This document shows, in pieces, positions 18,794 through 26,963 of a DNA stretch of 64,000 nt (its first letter is position 1; every line of letters starts with the position of its first letter). The notes under the pieces are model-generated. The model did not search any database, had not been told where the DNA came from, and saw only the letters and a program-made list of their open reading frames with translations. The DNA is from Alphaproteobacteria bacterium. Lineage in GTDB: Bacteria; Myxococcota_A; UBA796; GCA-2862545. The stretch is taken from contig JACKEQ010000007.1 in the NCBI GenBank assembly GCA_020632885.1, positions 151,134 through 215,133 of the forward strand, given 5' to 3'. A program made the position numbers and the translations under genes.

Positions 18794-20206
18794 ATGGGCA
18801 TCGACTACAGCGAGCGCATCCCCAACAACGTCGACCTCTCCTCGGATCGCCGTCTGCAGCGGGCCCTCGAGAAGTGGCAGCCCGCCTTCCTGGACTGGTG
18901 GATGGACATGGGCCCCGAGGGCTGGCAGGCCAAGGACGTCTACCTCCGCACCGCCGTGAGCGTGGACAAGGGCGGCTGGGCCAACTTCGGCTACGTCCAG
19001 ATGCCGGAGTACCGCTGGGGCATCTTCCTCACCGAGCGCGAGGAGGGCCGGAAGGTCGGCTTCGGCGACCACGCCGACGAGGAAGCCTGGCAGACCGTGC
19101 CCGGCGAGTACCGCAACATGCTCCAGCGCATCATCGTCACCCAGGCGGACACCGAGCCCGCCAGCGTCGAGCAGCAGCGCTACCTCGGTGCCACGGCGCC
19201 CTCGCTGTACGACCTGCGCAACCTCTTCCAGGTGAACGTCGAGGAGGGCCGGCACCTCTGGGCGATGGTGTACCTGCTCCACGGCTACTTCGGTCGCGAC
19301 GGACGCGAGGAGGCCGAGGAGCTCCTCGCCCGCCGCGCCGGCGACGAGGACAAGCCCCGGATCCTCGACGCGTTCAACCAGCAGTGTCCGGACTGGCTCA
19401 CGTTCTTCTGCTTCACCACGTTCACGGACCGCGACGGCAAGTACCAGCTCGGCGCGCTCGCCGAGTCCGGCTTCGACCCGCTCGCGCGCACCTGCCGCTT
19501 CATGCTCACCGAGGAGGCCCACCACCTCTTCGTCGGCCAGACCGGCGTGGAGCGCATCCTCCGCCGTGGCGTCGAGCTCGCGAAGGAGGCCCCGAGCGGT
19601 GACGCGCGCGACCTCGGCGGCATCCGTCCCGCCACCGTCCAGAAGTACGTGAACTACTGGTACACCTACAGCCTCGACCTGTTCGGCTCGGAGATCTCGA
19701 GCAACGCGGCGGACTTCTTCGCCTCCGGGCTCAAGGGGCGCTGGCAGGAGATGCGCCGCTACGAGGACCACGTCGCGCTCGAGGCCCACGTGCCCATGCA
19801 GGTCTACGAGGACGGCCGCCTGGTCGAGAAGCTCGTCCCCATGCGCAACGCGATGAACGAGCTCCTCCGGTCGGAGTACGTGCGCGACTGCGAGTCGGTC
19901 GTCGAGAAGTGGAACAAGGCCCTCGAGCAGGAGGGCACGGACTTCCGGATCACCCTGCCGTCCACCCGGTTCCACCGCCGCCAGGGCATCTACGCCGGCA
20001 GCCACTTCGACCCCGCGGGCAACCCCGTCACCGAGGAGCAGTTCGAGGCCAACCGGGCCGCGTGGCTCCCCACCGACGAGGAGCGGGCGTACGTCGCGAG
20101 CCTGATGTCCGCCTGCTACGAGCCCGGCAAGATGGCCAACTGGATCGCGCCCCCACGCCGCGGGATCGACGGCCAGACCGTCGAGTTCGAGTACGTCCGC
20201 GTCTGA
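18794..20206 (+). CDS. boxB: Benzoyl-CoA 2,3-epoxidase, oxygenase subunit BoxB
   Basis: 470 residues, the normal BoxB length. It is a non-haem di-iron protein: 'FQVNVEEGRHLWAM' and 'LTEEAHHLFVGQTG' hold Glu and His ligands, and 'IIVTQADTEPASVEQQRYL' is typical. With BoxA it adds one oxygen atom to benzoyl-CoA to give the 2,3-epoxide, the substrate of BoxC. The ATG follows CCGGAGGCCAGCC. A lipoprotein gene begins at a GTG one base after the BoxB stop. The identification is firm; whether the cell degrades benzoate depends on genes outside the window. Confidence 0.93.
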   Translation: MGIDYSERIPNNVDLSSDRRLQRALEKWQPAFLDWWMDMGPEGWQAKDVYLRTAVSVDKGGWANFGYVQMPEYRWGIFLTEREEGRKVGFGDHADEEAWQTVPGEYRNMLQRIIVTQADTEPASVEQQRYLGATAPSLYDLRNLFQVNVEEGRHLWAMVYLLHGYFGRDGREEAEELLARRAGDEDKPRILDAFNQQCPDWLTFFCFTTFTDRDGKYQLGALAESGFDPLARTCRFMLTEEAHHLFVGQTGVERILRRGVELAKEAPSGDARDLGGIRPATVQKYVNYWYTYSLDLFGSEISSNAADFFASGLKGRWQEMRRYEDHVALEAHVPMQVYEDGRLVEKLVPMRNAMNELLRSEYVRDCESVVEKWNKALEQEGTDFRITLPSTRFHRRQGIYAGSHFDPAGNPVTEEQFEANRAAWLPTDEERAYVASLMSACYEPGKMANWIAPPRRGIDGQTVEFEYVRV

Positions 20207-20207
20207 C

Positions 20208-22553
20208 GTGCTGCGAGGTCGCCGAGCTCGGTTCCTCGTCCTGCTCGCGCTCCTCGGCTGCCATGGCGGCGAGGAGCCCACCGAGGAGGAGGAGGTCCCG
20301 TGCGTGCCCTCCGGTCCGGAGGTGTGCGACGGGCTCGACAACGACTGCGACGGGGCCATCGACGAAGGGGTCGGAGACCGCGTCTACCGCGACCGTGACG
20401 GTGACGGGCTCGGCGACCCCCGCGCCCCCCTGCTCACCTGCTCGCCTCCGGACGGCTGGGTCGCGCTGCCGGCGGACTGCGACGACACCGATCCTCTCGT
20501 GATGCCGGGCGCCCCCGAGCGCTGCAACGGCATCGACGACGACTGCGACGGTCGGGTCGACGAAGACCCCGCCGACGGCCTGCCGTTCCACCCGGACGCC
20601 GACGGCGACGGGCTGGGCGCGCGAGACACGATCGTGATGCGCTGCGCCGAAGGTCCCGGTGTCACCGCGGACGCGTCGGACTGCGACGACACGGACCCTC
20701 TCGTGACCCTCGGCACCACGGCCTCCCTGGTCGACCTCGACGGCGACGGACACGCGGGCGACACGCCCTCCTTCGTCTGTGACGGGGATCCCGTGGTCAC
20801 CGTGGCCACCGACTGTGACGACACGAACGCCGACGTACACCCGGACGCCGCGGAGCTGCCGGCGGACGGCGTCGACCAGGACTGCGACGGCGACGAGCTC
20901 TGCTTCGCGGACGCGGACTTCGACGGGGTCGGTACCCCCGCGACCCTCGAGGTCGTGGGGCTCCAGTGCCTCGGGCCGGGCGTGTCGGATCGGGCGGACG
21001 ACTGCGACGACACCGACCCCGAGGTGGCCCCGGGCGCGCCGGAGGTCTGCGGGAACGCGGTGGACGACGACTGCGACGCGGGCACCCCGGACATCGTGGA
21101 CGCCGACAGCGACGGGCTCGCGTGCGACGTCGACTGCGACGACAGCGGCGTGCCCTCGGCCAGCGTGCTGTTCACGCCCGTGACCTCCGGCCTGGAGGTC
21201 GCCCAGGGTGTGCTCCCGCTCGCCTGCCCTTCCGGTCCGCGCACGGGCACCGCGGCCGTCGCGGACTTCGACGACGATGGTGACCTCGACGTCTTCCTGC
21301 CCCGCACGGGCCTGCCGGACGCCCTGTTCCTGAACGACGGTGCCGGGAGCTTCACGGACGTCGCGGTGGCGCGCGGCATCGTGCACACCGGCGCGAGCCA
21401 CGGGGCCGTGTTCGTGGACGTCGACGACGACGGCGATCTCGACCTGTTCGTGCTCGGGTCGGGCACCGACGGAAACCGGCTCTACATCCAGACGGCGGGC
21501 TCGTTCACCGAGGAAGCCGCGGCGCGGGGGGTGGCCGGAGCCACGGGCGCCTGCAGCGACCAGCTGTCCGTCGCGGTGGCGGACGTCGATGCCGACGGTG
21601 ACCTCGACCTGCACGCCACCGCCTGGGAGCCCGAGGCCGGCCCGGCCAACCCGCGCAGCTCGATCTGGATCAACGACGGCGCCGGCGTGTTCACGGGCTC
21701 CACGGTGCTCGACCTCACGGGCGACGCGAGCGTGGCGTCCGTCTGGACCGATCTCGACGCGGATGGCGACCCCGACGTCCTCTCTGTGGCGGATTGGGGG
21801 CGCACGGCCCTGTTCCGCAACGACGGCGCGTCCTTCGCGGACGTCACGGCCACCAGCGGGCTCGTCGACCCTGGCCGCACCCGCGCGGGCATCGTGCGCG
21901 ACCTCGACGGGGACGGCGTGCTCGACGTCCTGCTCGCGGGATCCACGGCCTGCCCGGCCTGCGAGGGCACACGGCTGTTCCACGGCACCGCCGGCTTCGC
22001 CTTCCAGCCCACGCCGCCCTGGGACCTCGGAGACGTCTGGGGGGCTGCGGTGCTCGACCACGACAACGACGGCACCCCGTCGGTGGCCTTCGCGACCGAG
22101 GGCTTCACGCGCCTCGTGGAGCTCGACGGCACGGAGATCGGCTGCGACGCGGGCCTCGGCCTCGCGGCCTCCGGACGGAGCGTGGTGCCCTTCGACCGCG
22201 ACCGGGACGGCGATCTCGACGTGCTCGTCGTCGGCCACCTCGACCCACCCGTGCTGTTCGAGAGCACCGGGGCGGCGGGCGCCTGGCTGTCCCTCGGGCT
22301 CCGGCAGCCCGCCCCGAACACGCACGGAATCGGCGCCACCGTCTTCGTCACCCCGGCCCTCGGCGACGCGCCCGTCCGCTACGAGCGCACCCTCGATCCC
22401 AGCCGCGGCGCCGTGGGCTCCAACGACATCCACATCGGCCTGGGCGCTCACACGGGCCCCGTGGCCACTGTCCGGGTGCGCTGGCCGGACGGTGTCGAGC
22501 AGACCTACCTCGACGTCGCTGCCGGCCAGCACGTCGTCCTCACCCGCCAGTGA
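20208..22553 (+). CDS. Lipoprotein with MopE-like metal-binding repeats, FG-GAP/VCBS and ASPIC/UnbV domain
   Basis: 781 residues from a GTG start. The lipobox 'LALLGC' puts the lipidated cysteine at 18. Residues about 30-320 hold repeated MopE-like units ('CDGLDNDCDGAIDEG', 'ADCDDTDPLVMPGAPERCNG'), which can bind calcium or copper. Residues about 325-680 are FG-GAP/VCBS-type units ('AVADFDDDGDLDVFLPRTG', 'VFVDVDDDGDLDLFVLGSG') forming a propeller. The C-terminus ('TVRVRWPDGVEQTYLDV') is an ASPIC/UnbV domain. It is probably an outer-membrane calcium-binding adhesion or recognition lipoprotein. The stop overlaps the next start (GTGA). Confidence 0.87.
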   Translation: MLRGRRARFLVLLALLGCHGGEEPTEEEEVPCVPSGPEVCDGLDNDCDGAIDEGVGDRVYRDRDGDGLGDPRAPLLTCSPPDGWVALPADCDDTDPLVMPGAPERCNGIDDDCDGRVDEDPADGLPFHPDADGDGLGARDTIVMRCAEGPGVTADASDCDDTDPLVTLGTTASLVDLDGDGHAGDTPSFVCDGDPVVTVATDCDDTNADVHPDAAELPADGVDQDCDGDELCFADADFDGVGTPATLEVVGLQCLGPGVSDRADDCDDTDPEVAPGAPEVCGNAVDDDCDAGTPDIVDADSDGLACDVDCDDSGVPSASVLFTPVTSGLEVAQGVLPLACPSGPRTGTAAVADFDDDGDLDVFLPRTGLPDALFLNDGAGSFTDVAVARGIVHTGASHGAVFVDVDDDGDLDLFVLGSGTDGNRLYIQTAGSFTEEAAARGVAGATGACSDQLSVAVADVDADGDLDLHATAWEPEAGPANPRSSIWINDGAGVFTGSTVLDLTGDASVASVWTDLDADGDPDVLSVADWGRTALFRNDGASFADVTATSGLVDPGRTRAGIVRDLDGDGVLDVLLAGSTACPACEGTRLFHGTAGFAFQPTPPWDLGDVWGAAVLDHDNDGTPSVAFATEGFTRLVELDGTEIGCDAGLGLAASGRSVVPFDRDRDGDLDVLVVGHLDPPVLFESTGAAGAWLSLGLRQPAPNTHGIGATVFVTPALGDAPVRYERTLDPSRGAVGSNDIHIGLGAHTGPVATVRVRWPDGVEQTYLDVAAGQHVVLTRQ

Positions 22554-23365
22554 GCAAGCAGGGCATCCGCATCGGCGCTCCGCGGCACCTCTGGTCGCCG
22601 CTGGAGCCGGAGGCCGTCCGGGAGGTGCTGGAGAACAACGCGAGAGGCACGGTCACGGCGAGCTCGTTCTCGATCACGCTCCGGCCCCCGCGCGGTGGCT
22701 TCGGGCCCGCCAACACCCTCGAGGGCGTCTACCATCGGGCGGACGGTGGCACCTACCTGCGCGTGGAGCAGCAGGTCGGGCTGCCGTTGGTGGCGGTCCT
22801 GGTGGTGCTCACCATGTTCTTCGGGCCGCTCGGCGGGCTCATCGGCGCCGTGGTCGCCTGGAACGGCATCACCGAGCAGAAGAAGCGGCTCGACGACTGG
22901 CTGCTCCCCTACCTCGACATCCAGGCCGAAGGACATCTGGCTGAGGCGCGCAGCCGGGAGGTCGACCTCGCGGATCCCATGTCGGAGGGCGCAGCCGCAG
23001 GAGCTCCTCCGTCGTTCGGTGTCGACGTCGGCTTCGATGCCGCGACCTTCACGCTCCGGGGCTCGGCGGGCACGACGACCACGCTCCAGGTCAGCCAACA
23101 GGGCCTGCGCGTGAAGCGCGCTGCCCACGAACGCACGTTCGCCTGGGTGGATCTGGAGCGGATCGACGTCGACGACGACAGGCTCATGCTCCACTGTGGG
23201 GAGGACTGGCTCACGGTGCCCATGGGGAATCACTCCCTGGAGGACCGCCTCTGGCTCGGCGTGTTCCTGCAGACCCGCAACGAGCGCTGGTCGCCGTCAC
23301 GCGAAGCGCGCGAGGCCGACGAGGCGAGGCTGCGCCGGATGCGCGGGTCCCGCGAGACCGATTAG
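22550..23365 (+). CDS. Membrane protein of unknown function
   Basis: 271 residues from a GTG overlapping the previous stop (GTGA). One or two membrane spans lie at about residues 76-104 ('VGLPLVAVLVVLTMFFGPLG' begins them). Around them are a soluble N-terminal part and a C-terminal part that looks like a PH-type beta domain ('TTTTLQVSQQGLRVKRAAHE', 'WVDLERIDVDDDRLMLHC'). I do not recognise a named family. It is probably coupled to the upstream lipoprotein gene. The C-terminus is charged ('SREAREADEARLRRMRG'). Confidence 0.65.
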   Translation: MSKQGIRIGAPRHLWSPLEPEAVREVLENNARGTVTASSFSITLRPPRGGFGPANTLEGVYHRADGGTYLRVEQQVGLPLVAVLVVLTMFFGPLGGLIGAVVAWNGITEQKKRLDDWLLPYLDIQAEGHLAEARSREVDLADPMSEGAAAGAPPSFGVDVGFDAATFTLRGSAGTTTTLQVSQQGLRVKRAAHERTFAWVDLERIDVDDDRLMLHCGEDWLTVPMGNHSLEDRLWLGVFLQTRNERWSPSREAREADEARLRRMRGSRETD

Positions 23366-23384
23366 GCTCCTGACCGGAGGGTCC

Positions 23385-24071
23385 ATGCAGGTCCGCTGTT
23401 TCACCGTCGGTGCGTTCCAGGTCAACACGTACCTGCTGACCGACGAGGCCACCGGCCAGAGCGCCATCCTCGACACCGGAGAGTCCGCCGAGCTCCGCCA
23501 GATCCTGCAGAGCCTCGATCCGGCACCGGACATCCGGATGATCCTGCTCACCCACGGTCACCTCGACCACGCGGGCGCCCTCACGATGCTCCAGGAGGCC
23601 TGGGACGTGCCCACCTACCTCCCTGCGGCCGAGGTACCGCTGTTCGACACCCTGCCCATGCAGGGCCGGATGTTCGGTATGCCGCACCTCGACAGGCCGT
23701 GCGGCCGCATCGATCACTACGTGCACGACGGCGACACGGTGCAGCTCGGGAGCACCACGCTGCGCGTGCTCTCCACGCCCGGCCACACGCCGGGTCAGTG
23801 CTGCTACTACACCGACAAGGACATCCTCGTCGGCGACACGCTGTTCGCGGGGTCCATCGGGCGCACGGACTTCCCGATGTCGGACCCCCGGAAGATGGTC
23901 GACAGCCTGCGCAGGCTGATGGACCTGCCTGGCCACCTCCGCGTGCACAGCGGCCACGGGCCGGTCACCACGCTCGCCGCCGAGCTCATCGGGAACCCGT
24001 TCCTCGGCTTCATCCGCCGCGAGCGGGGGTTGCAGGGCGCCCCCGGCTACTCGTGGGCGCCCGGCACCTGA
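23385..24071 (+). CDS. Metallo-beta-lactamase-fold hydrolase (glyoxalase II-like)
   Basis: 228 residues. The metal site is 'LLTHGHLDHAG' (His57, His59, Asp61, His62), followed by 'LSTPGHTPGQ', 'VGDTLFAGSIGRTD' and 'VHSGHGP', which supply the remaining His and Asp ligands. The order and 'NTYLLTDE' near the start match glyoxalase II-like thioester hydrolases, but many such proteins have other substrates. The ATG follows CCGGAGGGTCC; a TAGGCT patch (23364-23369) 16 bp before the start may be a -10 box. It is convergent with, and directly abuts, the OmpA-family gene. Confidence 0.88.
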   Translation: MQVRCFTVGAFQVNTYLLTDEATGQSAILDTGESAELRQILQSLDPAPDIRMILLTHGHLDHAGALTMLQEAWDVPTYLPAAEVPLFDTLPMQGRMFGMPHLDRPCGRIDHYVHDGDTVQLGSTTLRVLSTPGHTPGQCCYYTDKDILVGDTLFAGSIGRTDFPMSDPRKMVDSLRRLMDLPGHLRVHSGHGPVTTLAAELIGNPFLGFIRRERGLQGAPGYSWAPGT

Positions 24072-25097
24072 TCAGCGTGCGTCCTGGTCCTGCGAGGCAC
24101 GCAGGATGTCCGGGTCGACGGGGTCGTCGATCGTGCCGTCCACCAGGCCGTCGCCCTTCATGACGCGCAGCTCCACCCGACGGTTCGCCAGGCTGCGGTC
24201 GGCGGTCGGGATCGCGGGGTCGGTCTCGCCGAGCGCGGTGAGCTGGATCTGCTCGGGCCAGACGTCGTTCGCGAGCAGGTAGCGGCGCACGGCCTCCGCG
24301 CGACGACGCGAGAGGTCCCGGTTGTACGCGGGGGTCCCGACAGCGTCGGCGTGACCCTCGACGCGCACGACGGCGTCCCGGTGCTCGCGGAGGGTCGCCG
24401 CATCCCAGGCCAGGGCGTTCAGCGCTGCGGTGTCCGGAGCTGCAGAGTCGAACGCGAAGTACACCCTCTGCAGGTTCTCGGCCGGGTCGACGGACACCCG
24501 CCGGACTCCAAAGATCTCGACCTGATCGGCGGGATACCTCCCTTGGACGTGGGCGTGGAGGTGCGGGTAGTACAGCTCGACGCCAGGCTCGGAGGCTGCG
24601 AACGTGGAGTCCTCCGCGAGCCCGGCAGCATCCAGGGCATGGGCGCGGGCCGTCTCGAAGTCGTCCCAGGCGAGCTCCGCGTCGGTGTGGAGCGCATCGG
24701 CCTTCGCGCGGAGCTCCGCGAAATCACCCGCACCCGAAAGCTCTGCAGCATGCAGCCGGCCTTCGTGCCGGGCGGCCTTCAGCAGCGCCTGCTCGAGGGC
24801 CAGGTGGGCCTCGTGCATCGCGAGCACGGAACGGCGCATCTCGATGGAGTCCGCGCCCGCGTGGGTGAGCACGGCCTGCCCGAGCGCATCTCGGGCCGCC
24901 TCGACGCGCTGCTTCCAGAGCGTGATGGCGAGCTCGTGGTCGACGATGTCGGCCTGACGGTCGTGGTCGTCGGTGGAGGTCGGGCCACGATCGAGCGCCA
25001 CGGCCTCCGCGAACGTCGGGCCCGCATCCGGCGTCTCGGCGGCCGCTTCGGGCCCGAGGACAGCGAGCGCTCCGAGGATGTGCAGTGTGGTGAGCAT
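24072..25097 (-). CDS. OmpA-family protein with helical N-terminal region
   Basis: 341 residues from the ATG at 25097, with a CCTGGAGGGAATC ribosome site and a signal peptide ('MLTTLHILGALAVLG'). The middle (about 50-190) is Ala/Glu/His-rich helix, probably coiled coil ('ALLKAARHEGRLHAAELSGA'). The C-terminal ~110 residues are an OmpA-like peptidoglycan-binding domain ('VYFAFDSAAPDTAAL', 'VRVEGHADAVGTPAYNRDLS', 'RRAEAVRRYL', 'SLANRRVELRV'). It probably anchors an envelope structure to the cell wall. A candidate promoter sits in an A+T-rich stretch just upstream. Confidence 0.85.
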   Translation of the reverse strand: MLTTLHILGALAVLGPEAAAETPDAGPTFAEAVALDRGPTSTDDHDRQADIVDHELAITLWKQRVEAARDALGQAVLTHAGADSIEMRRSVLAMHEAHLALEQALLKAARHEGRLHAAELSGAGDFAELRAKADALHTDAELAWDDFETARAHALDAAGLAEDSTFAASEPGVELYYPHLHAHVQGRYPADQVEIFGVRRVSVDPAENLQRVYFAFDSAAPDTAALNALAWDAATLREHRDAVVRVEGHADAVGTPAYNRDLSRRRAEAVRRYLLANDVWPEQIQLTALGETDPAIPTADRSLANRRVELRVMKGDGLVDGTIDDPVDPDILRASQDQDAR

Positions 25098-25123
25098 GAT
25101 TCCCTCCAGGTTCTGGAGAATCC

Positions 25124-25153
25124 TTAATGGAATCACACTCGTATGCAAACCAA
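25124..25153 (-). promoter_or_regulatory. Candidate promoter of the OmpA-family gene at 24072-25097
   Basis: On the minus strand, TTGGTT (25153-25148) and CATTAA (25129-25124) are separated by 18 bp in an unusually A+T-rich patch, with the start codon about 26 bp further on. The hexamers match the sigma-70 pattern only in part. A TTTGCA direct repeat (TTTGCAGTTGGTTTGCA) overlaps the -35 region and might be an operator. Confidence 0.35.
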
Positions 25154-25176
25154 CTGCAAACCCTGTGGTGTGCAGA

Positions 25177-26961
25177 TCAGTCCGTGCGCTCGGCCACGAA
25201 GAAGTCCACACGCCGGTTCCTCGCGTAGGCTTCTTCCGTCTTTCCGGGGTCGATCGGGCGCTCTTCGCCGAAGCCGAGAGCGTCGAGACGCTCGGCGGCG
25301 ATGCCCTTCTCCACCAGGAAGACCTTCACGGCGTCCGCGCGCGACTGCGAGAGCTTCTTGTTGGCGCTCGCAGAGCCACGGCTGTCGGTGTGCCCCTCGA
25401 TCCGCAGCTTGGTGAGCTCGGGGTGCTCGTTCAGGATGGCGACGACCTGCTCGAGCAGCGGGTACGAGCGCTCCTGGATGGTCGCCTTGCCGAGGTCGAA
25501 GAACACGGACTCACGGAGGTCGATGCGGTCGCCCTTCAGCTCCGCCTTCACCTTCTCGAGCGTCAGGACGAGCTCCTTCGTCTCGCCCTTCGCGAGCTCG
25601 ACGTACTGCTTCTGCGAGGCCCGGTAGCCCTCGGCAGTGGCCCGCACGGGGGTCTTCTCGCCCGCCACCAGCTCGGCCTCCGCGGTCGCGCCGGCCGTCG
25701 TCGTCTCGCCGATCTGCACGCTCGCACCGGCGATCGGCGCCCCTTCGATGTCCTCGACCTTCACCTTGACGGTGCCCATCGGGATGGGCTCGAGGGTGAT
25801 CTGCACGGCACGCTCGACATCGGCGTCGACGATCTGCACCTCGACCTCTGCAGGCAGGTAGCCCTCCGCCGCAGCCGCGATCTTCACGGGGCCGGAGTCC
25901 TGCTCGACCACGAGCCCGCTCGTGCCCTTGCGGTCGCTGCCGACGACCGACACGGTCGCGGCGGGCAGCGGCTTCCCGTCCGCCCCCAGCACCTCGATGG
26001 CCACGGAGCCGCGGTCCTCCGGGCACCCGTCCGTGTCGTCCTCGCCGTCCTTGTCCTCGGGCTTGTCGACACACTGGTCCACGTCGTCCTCGATGCCGTC
26101 GTCGTCGAGGTCACGGTCGGGCATCGGATGCCACGCGAAGCCCACGAGCACCCGGAAGTCCGGGGCGCCCACGCCGGTCGTGAGGCTGGTGCCCAGACCC
26201 AGGCGTACCTGGAGGTCGGGGGCCACGTGGGTGCGCACGTCCGCGAGGGCCTCGATGGGCGCGCCCTGACCGGCGTTCTTGCTGAACGGCACGTCGCCCG
26301 CGAGCTCCAGGGCCACACTGGACTTCTCGTCGAACCGGTAGGCGCCGGCAGCCCGGAACAGGAAGAAGTCGTCGAGCTTCACGTTCTCGAGGACCGCCCG
26401 TGGACCGCCGCGCACACCGAGGTTGCCGGTGACGAAGAAGTCGCCGATCTCCTGGTCGACGATGGCCGCGATCTCCCACCCGGCCGTCGGGCTGCCGAGA
26501 GGCAGCACGTTGCGGACGGAGGACGTCGGGAGGGTCAGGCGCCCGCTGAACGCGACGCCGGGACCACCCTCCTCGTCGAGCACCGTCACCTTGGTGTCGA
26601 CCGCGAGGTCGCCGGTGCCCGACTGCGAGGCACGGTCGTCCCCGTCCGCGTAGAAGTAGATCGGCAGGTCCACGCCGAACCGGACGCGGTCGTACGCGAA
26701 CCCGGCGATGAGGTCGCCCTGGAGCACGTTGTTCACGAGCCGCACGACCTCACCGTCGTCGTAGCGGTACACGAGCGGCTGGCGCGCGTAGTGGAACAGG
26801 GTGCGGCCGAAGAGCTGCTTGTGGGCCTGCCGGGCCGAGTCGTCGGCCCAGAGCGTGTACCGGCCGTCGAGCGTCGGGCGGAGGTGCTGGACGTTGATCG
26901 GAGGGTTCTCCGCGTCCGAGATGGTGTCCTGGGCGAACGCCAGTGCGAGCGTCAGAAGCAT
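25177..26961 (-). CDS. OmpA-family outer-membrane protein with barrel, TSP3-like and PEGA-like parts
   Basis: 594 residues. The signal peptide ends at 'LALAFAQ'. Residues about 20-280 look like an outer-membrane barrel ('YDRVRFGVDLPIYFYADGDD', 'VAFSGRLTLPTSSVRNVLPL'). A TSP3-like calcium loop follows ('DRDLDDDGIEDDVDQC'), then two PEGA/carboxypeptidase-like repeats (about 320-460; 'AAAAEGYLPAEVEVQI', 'VRATAEGYRASQKQYVEL'). An OmpA peptidoglycan-binding domain ends the protein ('ESVFFDLGKATIQERSYPLL', 'IEGHTDSRGSASANKKLSQS', 'YARNRRVDFFV'). This layout is common in myxobacterial envelope proteins. Its start lies 2 bp beyond the stop of the giant surface-protein gene, so the two are probably cotranscribed. 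Confidence 0.88.
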   Translation of the reverse strand: MLLTLALAFAQDTISDAENPPINVQHLRPTLDGRYTLWADDSARQAHKQLFGRTLFHYARQPLVYRYDDGEVVRLVNNVLQGDLIAGFAYDRVRFGVDLPIYFYADGDDRASQSGTGDLAVDTKVTVLDEEGGPGVAFSGRLTLPTSSVRNVLPLGSPTAGWEIAAIVDQEIGDFFVTGNLGVRGGPRAVLENVKLDDFFLFRAAGAYRFDEKSSVALELAGDVPFSKNAGQGAPIEALADVRTHVAPDLQVRLGLGTSLTTGVGAPDFRVLVGFAWHPMPDRDLDDDGIEDDVDQCVDKPEDKDGEDDTDGCPEDRGSVAIEVLGADGKPLPAATVSVVGSDRKGTSGLVVEQDSGPVKIAAAAEGYLPAEVEVQIVDADVERAVQITLEPIPMGTVKVKVEDIEGAPIAGASVQIGETTTAGATAEAELVAGEKTPVRATAEGYRASQKQYVELAKGETKELVLTLEKVKAELKGDRIDLRESVFFDLGKATIQERSYPLLEQVVAILNEHPELTKLRIEGHTDSRGSASANKKLSQSRADAVKVFLVEKGIAAERLDALGFGEERPIDPGKTEEAYARNRRVDFFVAERTD

Positions 26962-26963
26962 GG